DNA from: Verrucomicrobiaceae bacterium
Lineage (GTDB): Bacteria > Verrucomicrobiota > Verrucomicrobiia > Verrucomicrobiales > Verrucomicrobiaceae
NCBI GenBank assembly: GCA_016713035.1
Contig: JADJPW010000001.1
Span: forward strand, 806,001-870,000
Direction of reading: 5' to 3'
DNA: 64,000 nt
Position numbers and translations under genes: made by a program. How positions within the stretch are numbered: position 1 is the first letter of the stretch; the number at the start of each line of letters is the position of its first letter. Under the pieces are notes generated by a model. That model worked only from the letters and a program-made list of their open reading frames with translations. It ran no database searches and was not told where the DNA came from. Positions 8,451 through 17,289 of this stretch are shown here, piece after piece.

Positions 8451-10580
8451 TCAATCCGACTTCGACCCCCAATCCGCTCGCATGCCTAGCTGGGCGTGGA
8501 GGAAAGCCATTTCATCGGCAGCTTTTTCGATCATTTTCCCCAAAGCCGTCCCTGCACCGTGTCCCGCACTGGTCTCGATACGGATCAGCACAGGTGGCCC
8601 TCCTTTGGCCTGAGACTCCTGGAGCCGTGCGGCGAATTTGAAACTATGCGCAGGCACCACCCGGTCATCATGGTCGCTGGTGGTCACGAGAGTGGCTGGA
8701 TAACGCACGCCGGCACGCAGATTGTGATACGGCGAGTATTTCAGCAGCGCCTTGAACTCAGCGGCATTCTCCACGCTGCCGTAGTCGCTCTTCCAGGCCC
8801 AGCCGATGGTGAATTTTTCAAAGCGCAGCATATCCAGCACTCCCACGCCAGGCAATGCCGCTCCGAAAAGCTCCGGCCGCTGCGTCATGCAGGCTCCGAC
8901 GAGCAACCCACCATTGCTACCGCCCTGGATCGCCAGCTTGGCACTGGTGGTGTATTTTTGAGCGATGAGCCACTCCGCCGCCGCGATGAAGTCATCGAAG
9001 ACATTCTGCTTACCGAGCTTGATGCCTGCATCGTGCCACTCGCGGCCGTACTCGCCACCGCCACGCAGATTCGCCATCGCGAAAACCCCTCCCATCTCCA
9101 ACCACACGGCCCGTGACACGGAAAACGACGGCGTGAGGCTGATGTTGAAGCCGCCATAACCATAAAGCAGCACCGGATGACTGCTATCGAGCTGGAGGCC
9201 CTTCTTATGCACAAGGAACATCGGCACCCGTGTGCCGTCTTTGCTGGTGAAAAACACCTGTTTCGTCTCCAGGCCGCTACCCTCGAATTTCACCTTCGAT
9301 TTGCGCCAAAGCGTACTTTCACCCGTTTTCACATCCAGGCGGAAAATGCTGCTCGGGGCTGTAAAGCCGGTGAAGGTGAAAAAAGTGCTCGAATCCTCAC
9401 GATAACCGCCAAAACCACCCGCAGAGCCGATACCCGGCAGAGCCACCGAGCGCACTTTCTCACCCTGGAGCGTGTATTGCAGCACCTCCGTCTTCGCATC
9501 ACGCAAATATTGGCAAAAAAGCTGTCCACCGACGGTGGAGACATCCTCCAGCAGCACCTTCGGCACCTCCGGCACGATGATGCGCCAGTTGCCCCGCTGC
9601 GGCTGCGTGGTGTCGATGGCGATGACGCGGAAACACGGCGCATTCAGGTCCGTGCGAAAGTAAAAAACCGGCCCATCATTGTCGATAAACTCGTAGCGAG
9701 CATCGTAGTCATTCAGCAGCTCCACAGCAGGCGCATCCAGCGCCGCAGTCCTTTTATAAAAGACCCGATTCTTCGGCTCCGTGCCTAGCCACACCTGGAT
9801 GATCAGGAATTGGCCATCCTCAGTCACACTACCGCCAAAGCCCCACTTCGGCTCATCCTTGCGCTCATAGATGATCGTGTCCGCACTTTGCGGCGTGCCC
9901 AGCTTATGAAAGCAGAGCTTATGAAACTCATTCTTCGCCGTGAGGGCCGCACCAGCCGCTGGCTCATCATAGCGTGAGTAGAAGAATCCACTGCTGTCCT
10001 TTAGCCACGAGATCCCGCTGAATTTCACCCAGTGGATCACATCCTCGCGGTCTTTCCCGCTGGCAATCTCACGCACACGGATCGTGGTCCAGTCACTCCC
10101 AGCCTCGGACACTGCATAGGCGATGAGCTGCCCATCCTCACTCGGCTCAGAGTCAGTCAATGAAGTCGTGCCATCCGCAGACATCGCATTTGGATCAAGC
10201 AGCACTTTCCCCTCCGCATCCAGCGAGTCCGCCATCATCAGCACCGACTGGTTTTGCAGACCGCTATTGTGCGAGAAAAACCACCTCCCACCACGCCTCG
10301 ATGGCATCCCCACACGTTCATAATTCCACATCTCTTTGAGCCGTGACTGCACGCGGTCTCGCATCGGCAATTTCTCCAGATAACCAAAAGTCACCTCATT
10401 CTGCGCCTTCACCCAGGCCTTCGTATCCTCCGCATGATCATCCTCCAGCCAGCGATAGGGGTCCGCAACGTCCACCACATGAATCGTATCCGTGACATCC
10501 TCCTTGCGGGTCGGCGGGTAGTTAAGAGTATCGGCAAAAAGGTAAGCGGAGGTCAGCATGAACACGAAAAGGCAGCGCAT
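8451..10580 (-). CDS. Secreted prolyl oligopeptidase (peptidase family S9A)
   Basis: The 709-residue protein has a signal peptide at residues 1-16, then PPTRKEDVTDTIHVVDVADPYRWLED, the classic start of prolyl oligopeptidases. A beta-propeller of about 330 residues follows, and then an alpha/beta hydrolase domain. The catalytic triad is visible: Ser in GGSNGGLLVGA, Asp in TSDHDDRVVP and His in SAGHGAGT. Such enzymes cut short peptides after proline. The signal peptide suggests it works in the periplasm or outside. It is flanked by tRNA-Ser downstream and an IS remnant upstream, so it is likely a single-gene transcription unit. Confidence 0.92.
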   Translation of the reverse strand: MRCLFVFMLTSAYLFADTLNYPPTRKEDVTDTIHVVDVADPYRWLEDDHAEDTKAWVKAQNEVTFGYLEKLPMRDRVQSRLKEMWNYERVGMPSRRGGRWFFSHNSGLQNQSVLMMADSLDAEGKVLLDPNAMSADGTTSLTDSEPSEDGQLIAYAVSEAGSDWTTIRVREIASGKDREDVIHWVKFSGISWLKDSSGFFYSRYDEPAAGAALTAKNEFHKLCFHKLGTPQSADTIIYERKDEPKWGFGGSVTEDGQFLIIQVWLGTEPKNRVFYKRTAALDAPAVELLNDYDARYEFIDNDGPVFYFRTDLNAPCFRVIAIDTTQPQRGNWRIIVPEVPKVLLEDVSTVGGQLFCQYLRDAKTEVLQYTLQGEKVRSVALPGIGSAGGFGGYREDSSTFFTFTGFTAPSSIFRLDVKTGESTLWRKSKVKFEGSGLETKQVFFTSKDGTRVPMFLVHKKGLQLDSSHPVLLYGYGGFNISLTPSFSVSRAVWLEMGGVFAMANLRGGGEYGREWHDAGIKLGKQNVFDDFIAAAEWLIAQKYTTSAKLAIQGGSNGGLLVGACMTQRPELFGAALPGVGVLDMLRFEKFTIGWAWKSDYGSVENAAEFKALLKYSPYHNLRAGVRYPATLVTTSDHDDRVVPAHSFKFAARLQESQAKGGPPVLIRIETSAGHGAGTALGKMIEKAADEMAFLHAQLGMRADWGSKSD

Positions 10581-10895
10581 GCATCCGATGCTGGCCGGGC
10601 CTAGCGCGAATGCAAATGATGATGCCGCCGCTAAATGAGTCGTGTGGACTCATACCTGATTCCGTAAGCTATATTGACCGATGAGGAAGCCACTGGGTTT
10701 TTACGGACTGACACGGCAGTGGGGTGCTTTTTGAGGGAGGCGGCAGCTGATTTTTGCCGCCCGGCGTGCTCGATGGATGATTCTGCGGCTTGGTTTGATC
10801 CCTTTTTTACCCTCTTTCGCAGTCTTTGCCCACGGACTTGCTCTCCCGCTCTCTGGACCCGGTCGTTTTGGTTGCTTCCTGCTCAGGGGATTTTT
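10581..10895. other. Intergenic region with a small inverted repeat
   Basis: No gene is visible in these 315 bases. A perfect 7-bp inverted repeat (ATGAGTC, five bases, GACTCAT) sits at 10635-10653, upstream of the prolyl oligopeptidase. It could be an operator or simply chance. The part next to 10895 probably belongs to the decayed IS element. Confidence 0.35.
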
Positions 10896-11495
10896 TCAGG
10901 TGGCACTCAGGCGTGCATCCATGGCCAGGAGCACTCGACTCCACGGCCATTGGCTCGCTAGCTTCATCACCTCCCGTCCGCTGTGGCGGACCCATTTGCA
11001 GGCGACGTGGATCAGGTCGCGTATGATGCTGCCCACTCGCCGACGTTTGACCGCTTTGATGCGCTCCGGCCAGCTCTCCGCTTGTTCTTCACGCACGCTG
11101 CGGGCCAGTTCGTCAAGGCTGCGCAACAGGTTGTAGGCGTAGGCTCCGAGCTGCAATATGAGCGTGTTGACCGCGAAACTCTGCGAGGGAAATCGCTCCA
11201 GATTTAGGTCGCTTTTTAGTTCGCTGTGATACTGCTCGCTGGTGCCGTGGTCATGATACAGCGCGATGATGCCCGCTGCGCTCTGGCCGAGGTTGGTCCA
11301 ATACGTCTCGACGCTGATCTGGTCGATGAGCAGTGGTTGACCGTGCTTGTCGATGCTGCGGCGCACGACGCGGTAGATCACTGGCAGCGGTTCTTGCTCG
11401 CTGTTCTTGCCACCGGGGCGGTGGTGATCTGCGGTGCCGACATAGACTTCTTTGGCGTGCGAGAGCCATTTGACAGGGATGTGCGCCTTGGGCAT
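10896..11495 (-). pseudogene. IS1380-type transposase remnant, C-terminal part only
   Basis: The 199 codons encode the C-terminal part of a DDE transposase. The stretch HDHGTSEQYHSELKSDLN carries the final catalytic Glu in the pattern seen in IS1380-family enzymes, followed by NTLILQLGAYAYNLLRSL. Family members have about 430-470 residues, so more than half, including both catalytic aspartates, is missing. A TAA lies directly before the apparent first ATG, and no inverted repeat was found at either side. It differs clearly from the intact IS1380 element at 36119-37517 and is not derived from it. I consider it a dead fragment. Confidence 0.75.
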
Positions 11496-11529
11496 TTATT
11501 CTGCCGTCGGTGAGTGCAAGTGTCGTCAT

Positions 11530-12018
11530 GTGGCAACCTGTTGGGTTGGTGTCGTTACCTCACCCTTTGCCTCTTCTGAGGCGGGTTGCTTCACTCTATC
11601 TCTTTTTACCTCACGGATTCAGGTAATTCACTTCCACATCCTCTTTCACAGGATGAGCGGCATGGAGCGCAGTGATGGACTAGTATATGAGATCGTCATT
11701 CTATATGAGCACTATTTGCAACGCCAACGTATGAGCCCGCGCAGGCTACTTCATTACCAACTCAGTCAATGGTATCCCCTGCTCTTCTTCTAGGCATCAG
11801 CTACCGCCTACATCTCATTTTCTGGCTCGCCGCCAGCACGAGTGCACCTCACCCGTCAACCATCTCTCAATGCGACATATCACCTGTCCAATGGGCAAAT
11901 ACCGCTCCAAAAAGACCAGAAGCAGCTGCAGACCGAAGTAAAGCTGCCGCCATCCATCTCGGACTGAATGAACGCATGACTCTTAACCATCTTATCCCAA
12001 CTTGAAGGCACAGATGCT
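11530..12018. other. Intergenic region without recognisable gene
   Basis: About 490 bases between the IS remnant and the end of cysA contain only short frames without family signatures. Base composition is less GC-rich than the flanks. This fits remnants of the insertion event or a terminator region for the sulfate operon. I see no tRNA, repeat or strong hairpin that can be named. Confidence 0.4.
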
Positions 12019-12753
12019 TCAAATCATCACGCAGTCGAGGAAGTCGGCGACGAACTCGTTTTTTGGGTTCTCGCGGAGTTGTCTTGGGGAGCCGACTTGC
12101 TGGATGTGGCCTTCGTGAAGGATGACGACGCGGTCGGCGAGTTCGAAGGCTTCGTCTTGATCGTGCGTGACGAAGAGCGTGGTGACGCGGGTTTCGTCGT
12201 GAAAGTGACGCAGCCATTTGCGCAGCGTTTTGCGCACTTTGGCATCGAGAGCGCCGAAGGGTTCATCGAGCAGCAGAACCTGTGGGCCAACGGCGAGGGC
12301 GCGGGCGAGCGCGACGCGTTGCCGCTGGCCGCCGCTGAGCTGCGTGGGGTAGCGGTCGCCGTAGCCTTCGAGGGCGATGCGGCGCAACAGCTCGGTGACG
12401 CTGCGGTCGATGTCCTCACGCGAGGGCCGCTCAGGCCGTTTCATGACGCGGAGGCCGAAGGCGATGTTTTCGGCGACGGTCATGTGATTGAAGAGGGCGT
12501 AGTTTTGGAAGACGAAGCCAGCTTTGCGCTCGTAGGCGGTGCGGTTGGTGACATCGCTGCCGTGAAACTCGATGCTGCCCGCGCCTTCATCGGCGAATTC
12601 GAGTCCGGCGATGATGCGCAGCAGCGTGGTCTTGCCGCTACCGCTGGGGCCGAGCAGGGCGACGAGTTCGCCGGTTTTGACTTCGAGATCGACGTTTTTC
12701 AGTGCCTGAAAGCTGCCGAAGGATTTGGAGATGTGGTGGATGTGGATGCTCAT
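12019..12753 (-). CDS. cysA: Sulfate/thiosulfate ABC transporter ATP-binding protein
   Basis: The 244-residue ATPase powers sulfate import. Walker A is GPSGSGKTT at residues 35-43, the Q-loop is VFQNYALF, the signature is LSGGQRQRVALARA, Walker B is LLLDEPFGALD, and the switch His is in VTHDQDEA. Typical CysA proteins are 330-360 residues long with a C-terminal TOBE-like regulatory domain. That domain is absent here, so this is a short form. Its start overlaps the end of cysW by four bases, and it is the last gene of the sulfate operon that starts with the channel gene at 18738. Confidence 0.9.
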   Translation of the reverse strand: MSIHIHHISKSFGSFQALKNVDLEVKTGELVALLGPSGSGKTTLLRIIAGLEFADEGAGSIEFHGSDVTNRTAYERKAGFVFQNYALFNHMTVAENIAFGLRVMKRPERPSREDIDRSVTELLRRIALEGYGDRYPTQLSGGQRQRVALARALAVGPQVLLLDEPFGALDAKVRKTLRKWLRHFHDETRVTTLFVTHDQDEAFELADRVVILHEGHIQQVGSPRQLRENPKNEFVADFLDCVMI

Positions 12754-13610
12754 GCTGCTCCTCGTGGGGTGGTCGTCAGAGTTTTCAAAATCAGGGTCAC
12801 CAGCGCGAGCAGTGCGAGCACGGACGCGACGGCAAAGGCGGGGACGAACTGGTATTCGTTGTATAAAACTTCGATGTGCAGCGGCACGGTGTTGGTCTTA
12901 TTGCGGATGTGGCCGCTGACGACGGAGACCGCGCCGAACTCGCCCATGCTGCGGGCATTGCACAAGATGATGCCGTAGAGCAGGCCCCATTTGATCTTCG
13001 GCAGTGTGACGCGCCAGAACATCTGCCAGCCATTCGCGCCGAGCGTCATCGCGGCTTCTTCCTCGGCCTGGCCCTGCGCCTCCATCTGCGGCGCGAGTAC
13101 TCGCGCGACAAAGGTGAAGGTGACGAAGATGGTGCTGAGCACGATGCCGGGCAGCGCGAAGATGATCTTGATACCGTGTTCCTTCAACGACGGCCCGAAG
13201 AGGCCCTGCGCACCAAACAGTAGCACGTAAACCATGCCCGCGATGACCGGCGAGACCCACAGCGGCAGCTCGATGAGCGCGGTGAGGAAACGTTTGCCGC
13301 GAAATTGAAAGCGCGACACGCACCAGGCCGCCGCGAGGCCGAAAAGCGTGTTCAACGGCACCGTGATGGCCGCGACTTGCAACGTGAGCCAGATGGCATG
13401 CGTCGTGGCGCGATCATCGAAGGCCTCCACATAGCCTTCCCAGCCTTTGCGGAACGCTTCCTGGAAAATGACGACGAGCGGCAGCACGAACATCAAGCCC
13501 ATGAATGCGACAGCGATGCCGATGATGAGCCAGCGGGAGAAAGGAGACTCGGATGTGGCTTTGCGAGGCCTAGCGGTGTGGATTGGGTGGTTGATGATGA
13601 TGGCGGCCAT
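12750..13610 (-). CDS. cysW: Sulfate ABC transporter permease CysW
   Basis: This 286-residue inner-membrane protein has about six transmembrane helices. It carries the binding-protein-dependent permease loop EEAAMTLGANGWQMFWRVTLPKIKWG, which contacts the ATPase. MGEFGAVSVVSGHI is a hallmark of the CysW/CysT pair. With CysT it forms the sulfate channel. The gene lies 18 bases after cysT and overlaps cysA by four bases, which indicates translational coupling. A His-rich cytoplasmic N-terminus (about 25 residues) precedes the first helix. Confidence 0.92.
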   Translation of the reverse strand: MAAIIINHPIHTARPRKATSESPFSRWLIIGIAVAFMGLMFVLPLVVIFQEAFRKGWEGYVEAFDDRATTHAIWLTLQVAAITVPLNTLFGLAAAWCVSRFQFRGKRFLTALIELPLWVSPVIAGMVYVLLFGAQGLFGPSLKEHGIKIIFALPGIVLSTIFVTFTFVARVLAPQMEAQGQAEEEAAMTLGANGWQMFWRVTLPKIKWGLLYGIILCNARSMGEFGAVSVVSGHIRNKTNTVPLHIEVLYNEYQFVPAFAVASVLALLALVTLILKTLTTTPRGAA

Positions 13611-13628
13611 GATGGAATGACGAAGGCT

Positions 13629-14453
13629 TCAGCGGCCCGTGCGCTTGCGGCTCCAGTTGCTGAGGAAGTTTGAGATGAGCAGGATGCCGAAGCTCGCGGC
13701 CAGCATCACGACGCCGATGGTCGCGGCTCCGGCATAGTCGTATTCTTCGAGGCGCATGGTGATGAGCAGCGGCGCGATTTCGGTCTTAAAAGGGAGATTG
13801 CCGGAGATGAAGACGACGCTGCCGTATTCGCCGACAGCGCGGCCAAAGGCGAGGGTCATGCCCGCGAGCGTGGAGGGCAGCAGGGCGGGAAAGACGACGC
13901 GGGTGAGCGTCTGCCAGCGGTTCGCGCCGAGGCAGGCAGCGGCTTCTTCGACATCCATCGAGAGATCGGCGATGACGGGCTGCAAGGTGCGCACGACGAA
14001 TGGAAAACCGACAAACGTGAGCGCAATGGTGATGCCGAGCGGCGCATACGCGGCCTTGATGTCGTGCTGGGCCAAAAACGAGCCGATCCAGCCATTCGGC
14101 GCATACAGCGTGACGAGCGCGATGCCTGCGACGGCCGTGGGCAACGCAAACGGCAGATCGACCATCGCATCGAGCAGTCGGCGACCTGGAAATGCGTAGC
14201 GTTCCAGCGCCCAGGCTGTGATCAGGCCGAAGACGCCATTCACGAGCGCGGCAACGAACGCGGTGCCGAAGCTGAGTTTGAGCGACGAAATGACGCGGGC
14301 ATGGGTGAGTGTCTCGATGAAGTGCTCCCAGCCGCCGCTGGCCGCTTTCCACGCGAGCATGGAGAGCGGAAAGAGCACGAGGAGGCTCAAGTAAGTAACG
14401 GTGAAGCCGAGAGAGAGCCTGAAGCCAGGCAGAACGTGACGTGGACGTGCCAT
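13629..14453 (-). CDS. cysT: Sulfate ABC transporter permease CysT/CysU
   Basis: The 274-residue permease pairs with CysW. It has about six helices, the coupling loop EEAAACLGANRWQTLTRVVFPALLPS, and the conserved segments LPFALPTAVAGIAL and GRAVGEYGSVVFISGN typical of CysT/CysU. It is the fourth step of the gene order sbp, cysK, deacylase, cysT, cysW, cysA. It begins 18 bases after the deacylase gene, with no room for a separate promoter. The protein is expected in the inner membrane. Confidence 0.92.
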   Translation of the reverse strand: MARPRHVLPGFRLSLGFTVTYLSLLVLFPLSMLAWKAASGGWEHFIETLTHARVISSLKLSFGTAFVAALVNGVFGLITAWALERYAFPGRRLLDAMVDLPFALPTAVAGIALVTLYAPNGWIGSFLAQHDIKAAYAPLGITIALTFVGFPFVVRTLQPVIADLSMDVEEAAACLGANRWQTLTRVVFPALLPSTLAGMTLAFGRAVGEYGSVVFISGNLPFKTEIAPLLITMRLEEYDYAGAATIGVVMLAASFGILLISNFLSNWSRKRTGR

Positions 14454-14471
14454 GAAGGTGCGCGAGTGGGA

Positions 14472-15251
14472 TTACAAGTTCGCGGCGTAGGCCTGGAGTT
14501 GGCGGTATTCGGCGAGGATGCGCTTCACGGCGGCGACGGTGGCTTTGACCTGCTGCGGCATCGGCGCGAGCGCGGGAGTCTCGAACACGATCTCCAGCGC
14601 ACGCGGCCTCTGTTCCGGCGGAGCGCTGAGGATGCCGAGGTAGCCTTCCTTGATGATGCCGCGACTAGCGAGAAAGCCATCGATGATGTGCTGCTCGTTG
14701 CGCGGGAGGAATTCGCTCGCCGCTTGCAGCGCAGGCTCGAGCAGGTGCTCGCTGAGCAGATCGCCGCTGACGAAGCCGTAGCAGCCGTCGGAGGTGTCAT
14801 CGGAGTGCAGGGAGACGATGCCGTCGTATTTTTCGCGGCGCAGTTCGCTCTCCAAATAGACGATTTCAGGCTCGGTGGAGCCAAACCAGAACTCTCGGTT
14901 CAAATCGAGGCCGCTGTGGCTGTGCCGCGTGCCCAGCACGAGGCCGGTGGGATTGCAGATGGGGAAGAAATGCAGCTCGTAGTCGTGCAGCTCCTCCGGC
15001 TTCTCGGCGGCCCAGCGGATGAGTTCCTGCGTGGCGAGCGTGCCCGCTTCCTCATCGCCATGAATGCCGGCGAAGATGCCGATTTTGATGCCGTAACCCG
15101 GTTTGAGCGGCTTGCTGACGATCTTCGGGATGAAGATGCCTTGTTGCTCGCTCGGGTGGATTTCAGTCATCAGTCGTGAGGATGGCAGTGGGATGGTGCC
15201 GCGCTGAAACGCGTGCCTGCCGGTGAATTGCAAATGGGATGGGAGTGTCAT
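14472..15251 (-). CDS. Succinylglutamate desuccinylase/aspartoacylase-family zinc deacylase
   Basis: The 259-residue protein belongs to the M14-like AstE/AspA deacylase group. GIFAGIHGDEEAGT supplies the first zinc ligands (His and Glu of HGDE), NPTGLVLGTR and SGLDLNREF follow, and SLHSDD provides the third ligand. These enzymes cleave N-acyl amino acids. The substrate here is unknown. The ATG at 15251 follows the cysK stop by a few bases. A second ATG at 15170 gives a shorter form. Its place between cysK and cysT is unusual and suggests a role in sulfur supply, for instance freeing acylated cysteine or a related compound. That is inference from position only. Confidence 0.75.
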   Translation of the reverse strand: MTLPSHLQFTGRHAFQRGTIPLPSSRLMTEIHPSEQQGIFIPKIVSKPLKPGYGIKIGIFAGIHGDEEAGTLATQELIRWAAEKPEELHDYELHFFPICNPTGLVLGTRHSHSGLDLNREFWFGSTEPEIVYLESELRREKYDGIVSLHSDDTSDGCYGFVSGDLLSEHLLEPALQAASEFLPRNEQHIIDGFLASRGIIKEGYLGILSAPPEQRPRALEIVFETPALAPMPQQVKATVAAVKRILAEYRQLQAYAANL

Positions 15252-15255
15252 GGTT

Positions 15256-16218
15256 TCAAGCGGTGACTTTGCTGCGTGCCTCGTCAGCGAGGGCGGTGGA
15301 GAGGTAGCGCTCGCCGGTGCTGCAACCGAGGGTGACAATGAGCTTCCCGGCATTCTCCGGACGCGCGGCGACTTGCAGCGCGGCCCACACGTTCGCACCG
15401 GTGGAAATGCCGACGAGCAGGCCTTCCTCGCGAGCGAGGCGCTGCGCGGTGGCGATGGCATCCTCGTTGGTGACCTGGATGACCTCATCGACGATGCCGA
15501 GGTTGAGGTTCTTCGGCACGAAGCCAGCGCCGGTGCCTTGAATCTTGTGCGGGCCAGGCTGCACCGGCTCTCCGGCACGTGTCTGTGAAATGACCGGCGA
15601 TGCCGCAGGCTCGACGGCGATGGATTGCAGCGAGGGTTTGCGGGCTTTGATGACTTCGCTCACGCCGGTGATCGTGCCGCCGGTGCCCACCGCAGCGACG
15701 AAGATGTCGATCTGACCACCAGTGTCGTGCCAGATCTCGTTCGCCGTCGTTTTGCGATGGATCTCCGGATTCGCCGGATTTTCAAACTGCTGCGGCATCC
15801 ATGCGCCGGGTGTCTCGGCGATGAGTTCCTCAGCGCGTTTGATCGCGCCTTTCATGCCTTCCTTTGCAGGCGTGAGCACCAGATTGGCACCGAGAAGCGC
15901 CAGCAGCGTGCGGCGCTCCAGGCTCATGCTCTCCGGCATCGTCAACGTGAGCGGATAGCCTTTCGCGGCGGCGACAAAGGCGAGCGCGATGCCGGTGTTG
16001 CCGCTGGTGGGCTCGATGATGTGCCCGCCGGGCCGCAGCACGCCGCTTTGCTCCGCCGCCTCGATCATGGCGCGGCCGATGCGGTCTTTGACACTGCCGA
16101 GCGGGTTCTTGAACTCGCCTTTGAGCGCGATGGTGGCCGGAAGGCCCGCGGTGATGCGGTTGAGCTTCACAAGCGGCGTGCGACCGACGGCTTCGATGAT
16201 GGTGGTGAAGTAGGACAT
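15256..16218 (-). CDS. cysK: Cysteine synthase (O-acetylserine sulfhydrylase A)
   Basis: The 320-residue PLP enzyme makes cysteine from O-acetylserine and sulfide. Lys44 in NPLGSVKDRIG is the PLP lysine. TSGNTGIALA binds the substrate carboxylate, GTGGTITGVSEV binds the cofactor phosphate, and GISTGANVWAAL is the C-terminal family block. Length is normal. The gene sits 36 bases after sbp and within 5 bases of the deacylase, so it belongs to the sulfate operon. Serine acetyltransferase, which makes its substrate and can form a complex with it, is encoded at 22998-23945. Confidence 0.94.
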   Translation of the reverse strand: MSYFTTIIEAVGRTPLVKLNRITAGLPATIALKGEFKNPLGSVKDRIGRAMIEAAEQSGVLRPGGHIIEPTSGNTGIALAFVAAAKGYPLTLTMPESMSLERRTLLALLGANLVLTPAKEGMKGAIKRAEELIAETPGAWMPQQFENPANPEIHRKTTANEIWHDTGGQIDIFVAAVGTGGTITGVSEVIKARKPSLQSIAVEPAASPVISQTRAGEPVQPGPHKIQGTGAGFVPKNLNLGIVDEVIQVTNEDAIATAQRLAREEGLLVGISTGANVWAALQVAARPENAGKLIVTLGCSTGERYLSTALADEARSKVTA

Positions 16219-16254
16219 GGCGTGCGGAGGTGTTTTGAGTGCATCAGCCGCGTT

Positions 16255-17241
16255 TCACTTCGCGGAGTAGATCTGGTCAAAGATGCCGCCTTCATCGAAG
16301 TGCTTCTTCTGCGCCTTGCCCCAGCCGCCGAAGTCGCCGTCGATGGTGACGAGCGTGAGTTTCGGGAAGCGGGTGCTGTATTTCGCGGCGGCAGCGGCAT
16401 CACGCGGGCGGTAGTAGTGCTTGCCGATGATGTCCTGCGCCTCGGGTGTGTAGAGGTATTCGAGGTAGGCCTTCGCGACTTCGGTGGTGCCTTTTTTCTC
16501 GGCGTTCTTGTCCACCACGGCCACGGTGGGCTCGGCGAGGATGCTCAGCGAGGGGATCACGATTTTCGTCTGGCCGGGGAACTCACGCTGGATGAGCCAT
16601 GCCTCGTTTTCCCAAGAGAGAAACACATCGCCGATGCCGCGCTGTGCAAACGTGGTCGTCGAAGCACGAGCACCGGTATCGAGCACGGGCACGTTCTTGA
16701 ACAGCGCGGAGATGAAATCCTTCGCCTTGGCTTCGCTGCCGTATTTCTTCAGCGCGTAGGCCCAAGCGGCGAGGTAATTCCACCGCGCACCGCCGGAGGT
16801 CTTCGGATTCGGTGTGACGACATTCACGCCGGGCTTCACGAGGTCGTCCCAGTCCTGGATGTTCTTCGGATTGTCCTTCCGCACGACGAACACGATGGTG
16901 CTCGTGTAAGGGGCGCTGCTGTTCGGCAGGCGCTTTTGCCAGTCCTTCGCGATGAGACCAGCCTGCTGGCCGATCACGTCGATGTCACCTGCCAAGGCGA
17001 GTGTGACGACATCAGCTTCGAGGCCATCAATGACGGCGCGGGCCTGTTTGCCAGAACCGCCGTGGGATTGGTCAATGCTGACTTTTTTGCCAGCGGTGGC
17101 CTTGTAGTGCTTCGCGAAGGCTTTGTTGAACTCGGCGTAGAGTTCACGTGTGGGATCGTAGGAGACGTTCAGCAGCTCGAAGTCGGCGGCAGAGGCGGAG
17201 AGGCTCAGAAGAGCGGTGGTGAGGATGAGAGAGAGTTTCAT
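16255..17241 (-). CDS. sbp: Periplasmic sulfate-binding protein
   Basis: The 328-residue precursor has a signal peptide ending at ASAAD around residue 19. The mature form carries the sulfate-binding family blocks LLNVSYDPTRELY, SIDQSHGGSGKQARAVIDGLEADVVTLAL, NPKTSGGARWNYLAAW and GIGDVFLSWENEA. It captures sulfate in the periplasm and delivers it to CysTWA. After the initiator, the sequence has no methionine and no cysteine. The sulfate-binding protein of enteric bacteria is known to share this trait. The gene follows the outer-membrane channel gene by 48 bases. Confidence 0.94.
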   Translation of the reverse strand: MKLSLILTTALLSLSASAADFELLNVSYDPTRELYAEFNKAFAKHYKATAGKKVSIDQSHGGSGKQARAVIDGLEADVVTLALAGDIDVIGQQAGLIAKDWQKRLPNSSAPYTSTIVFVVRKDNPKNIQDWDDLVKPGVNVVTPNPKTSGGARWNYLAAWAYALKKYGSEAKAKDFISALFKNVPVLDTGARASTTTFAQRGIGDVFLSWENEAWLIQREFPGQTKIVIPSLSILAEPTVAVVDKNAEKKGTTEVAKAYLEYLYTPEAQDIIGKHYYRPRDAAAAAKYSTRFPKLTLVTIDGDFGGWGKAQKKHFDEGGIFDQIYSAK

Positions 17242-17289
17242 GATGGAATATGGGAGAAGAGTTTGGAGATGAGGGATGAGGTGTTGGAA

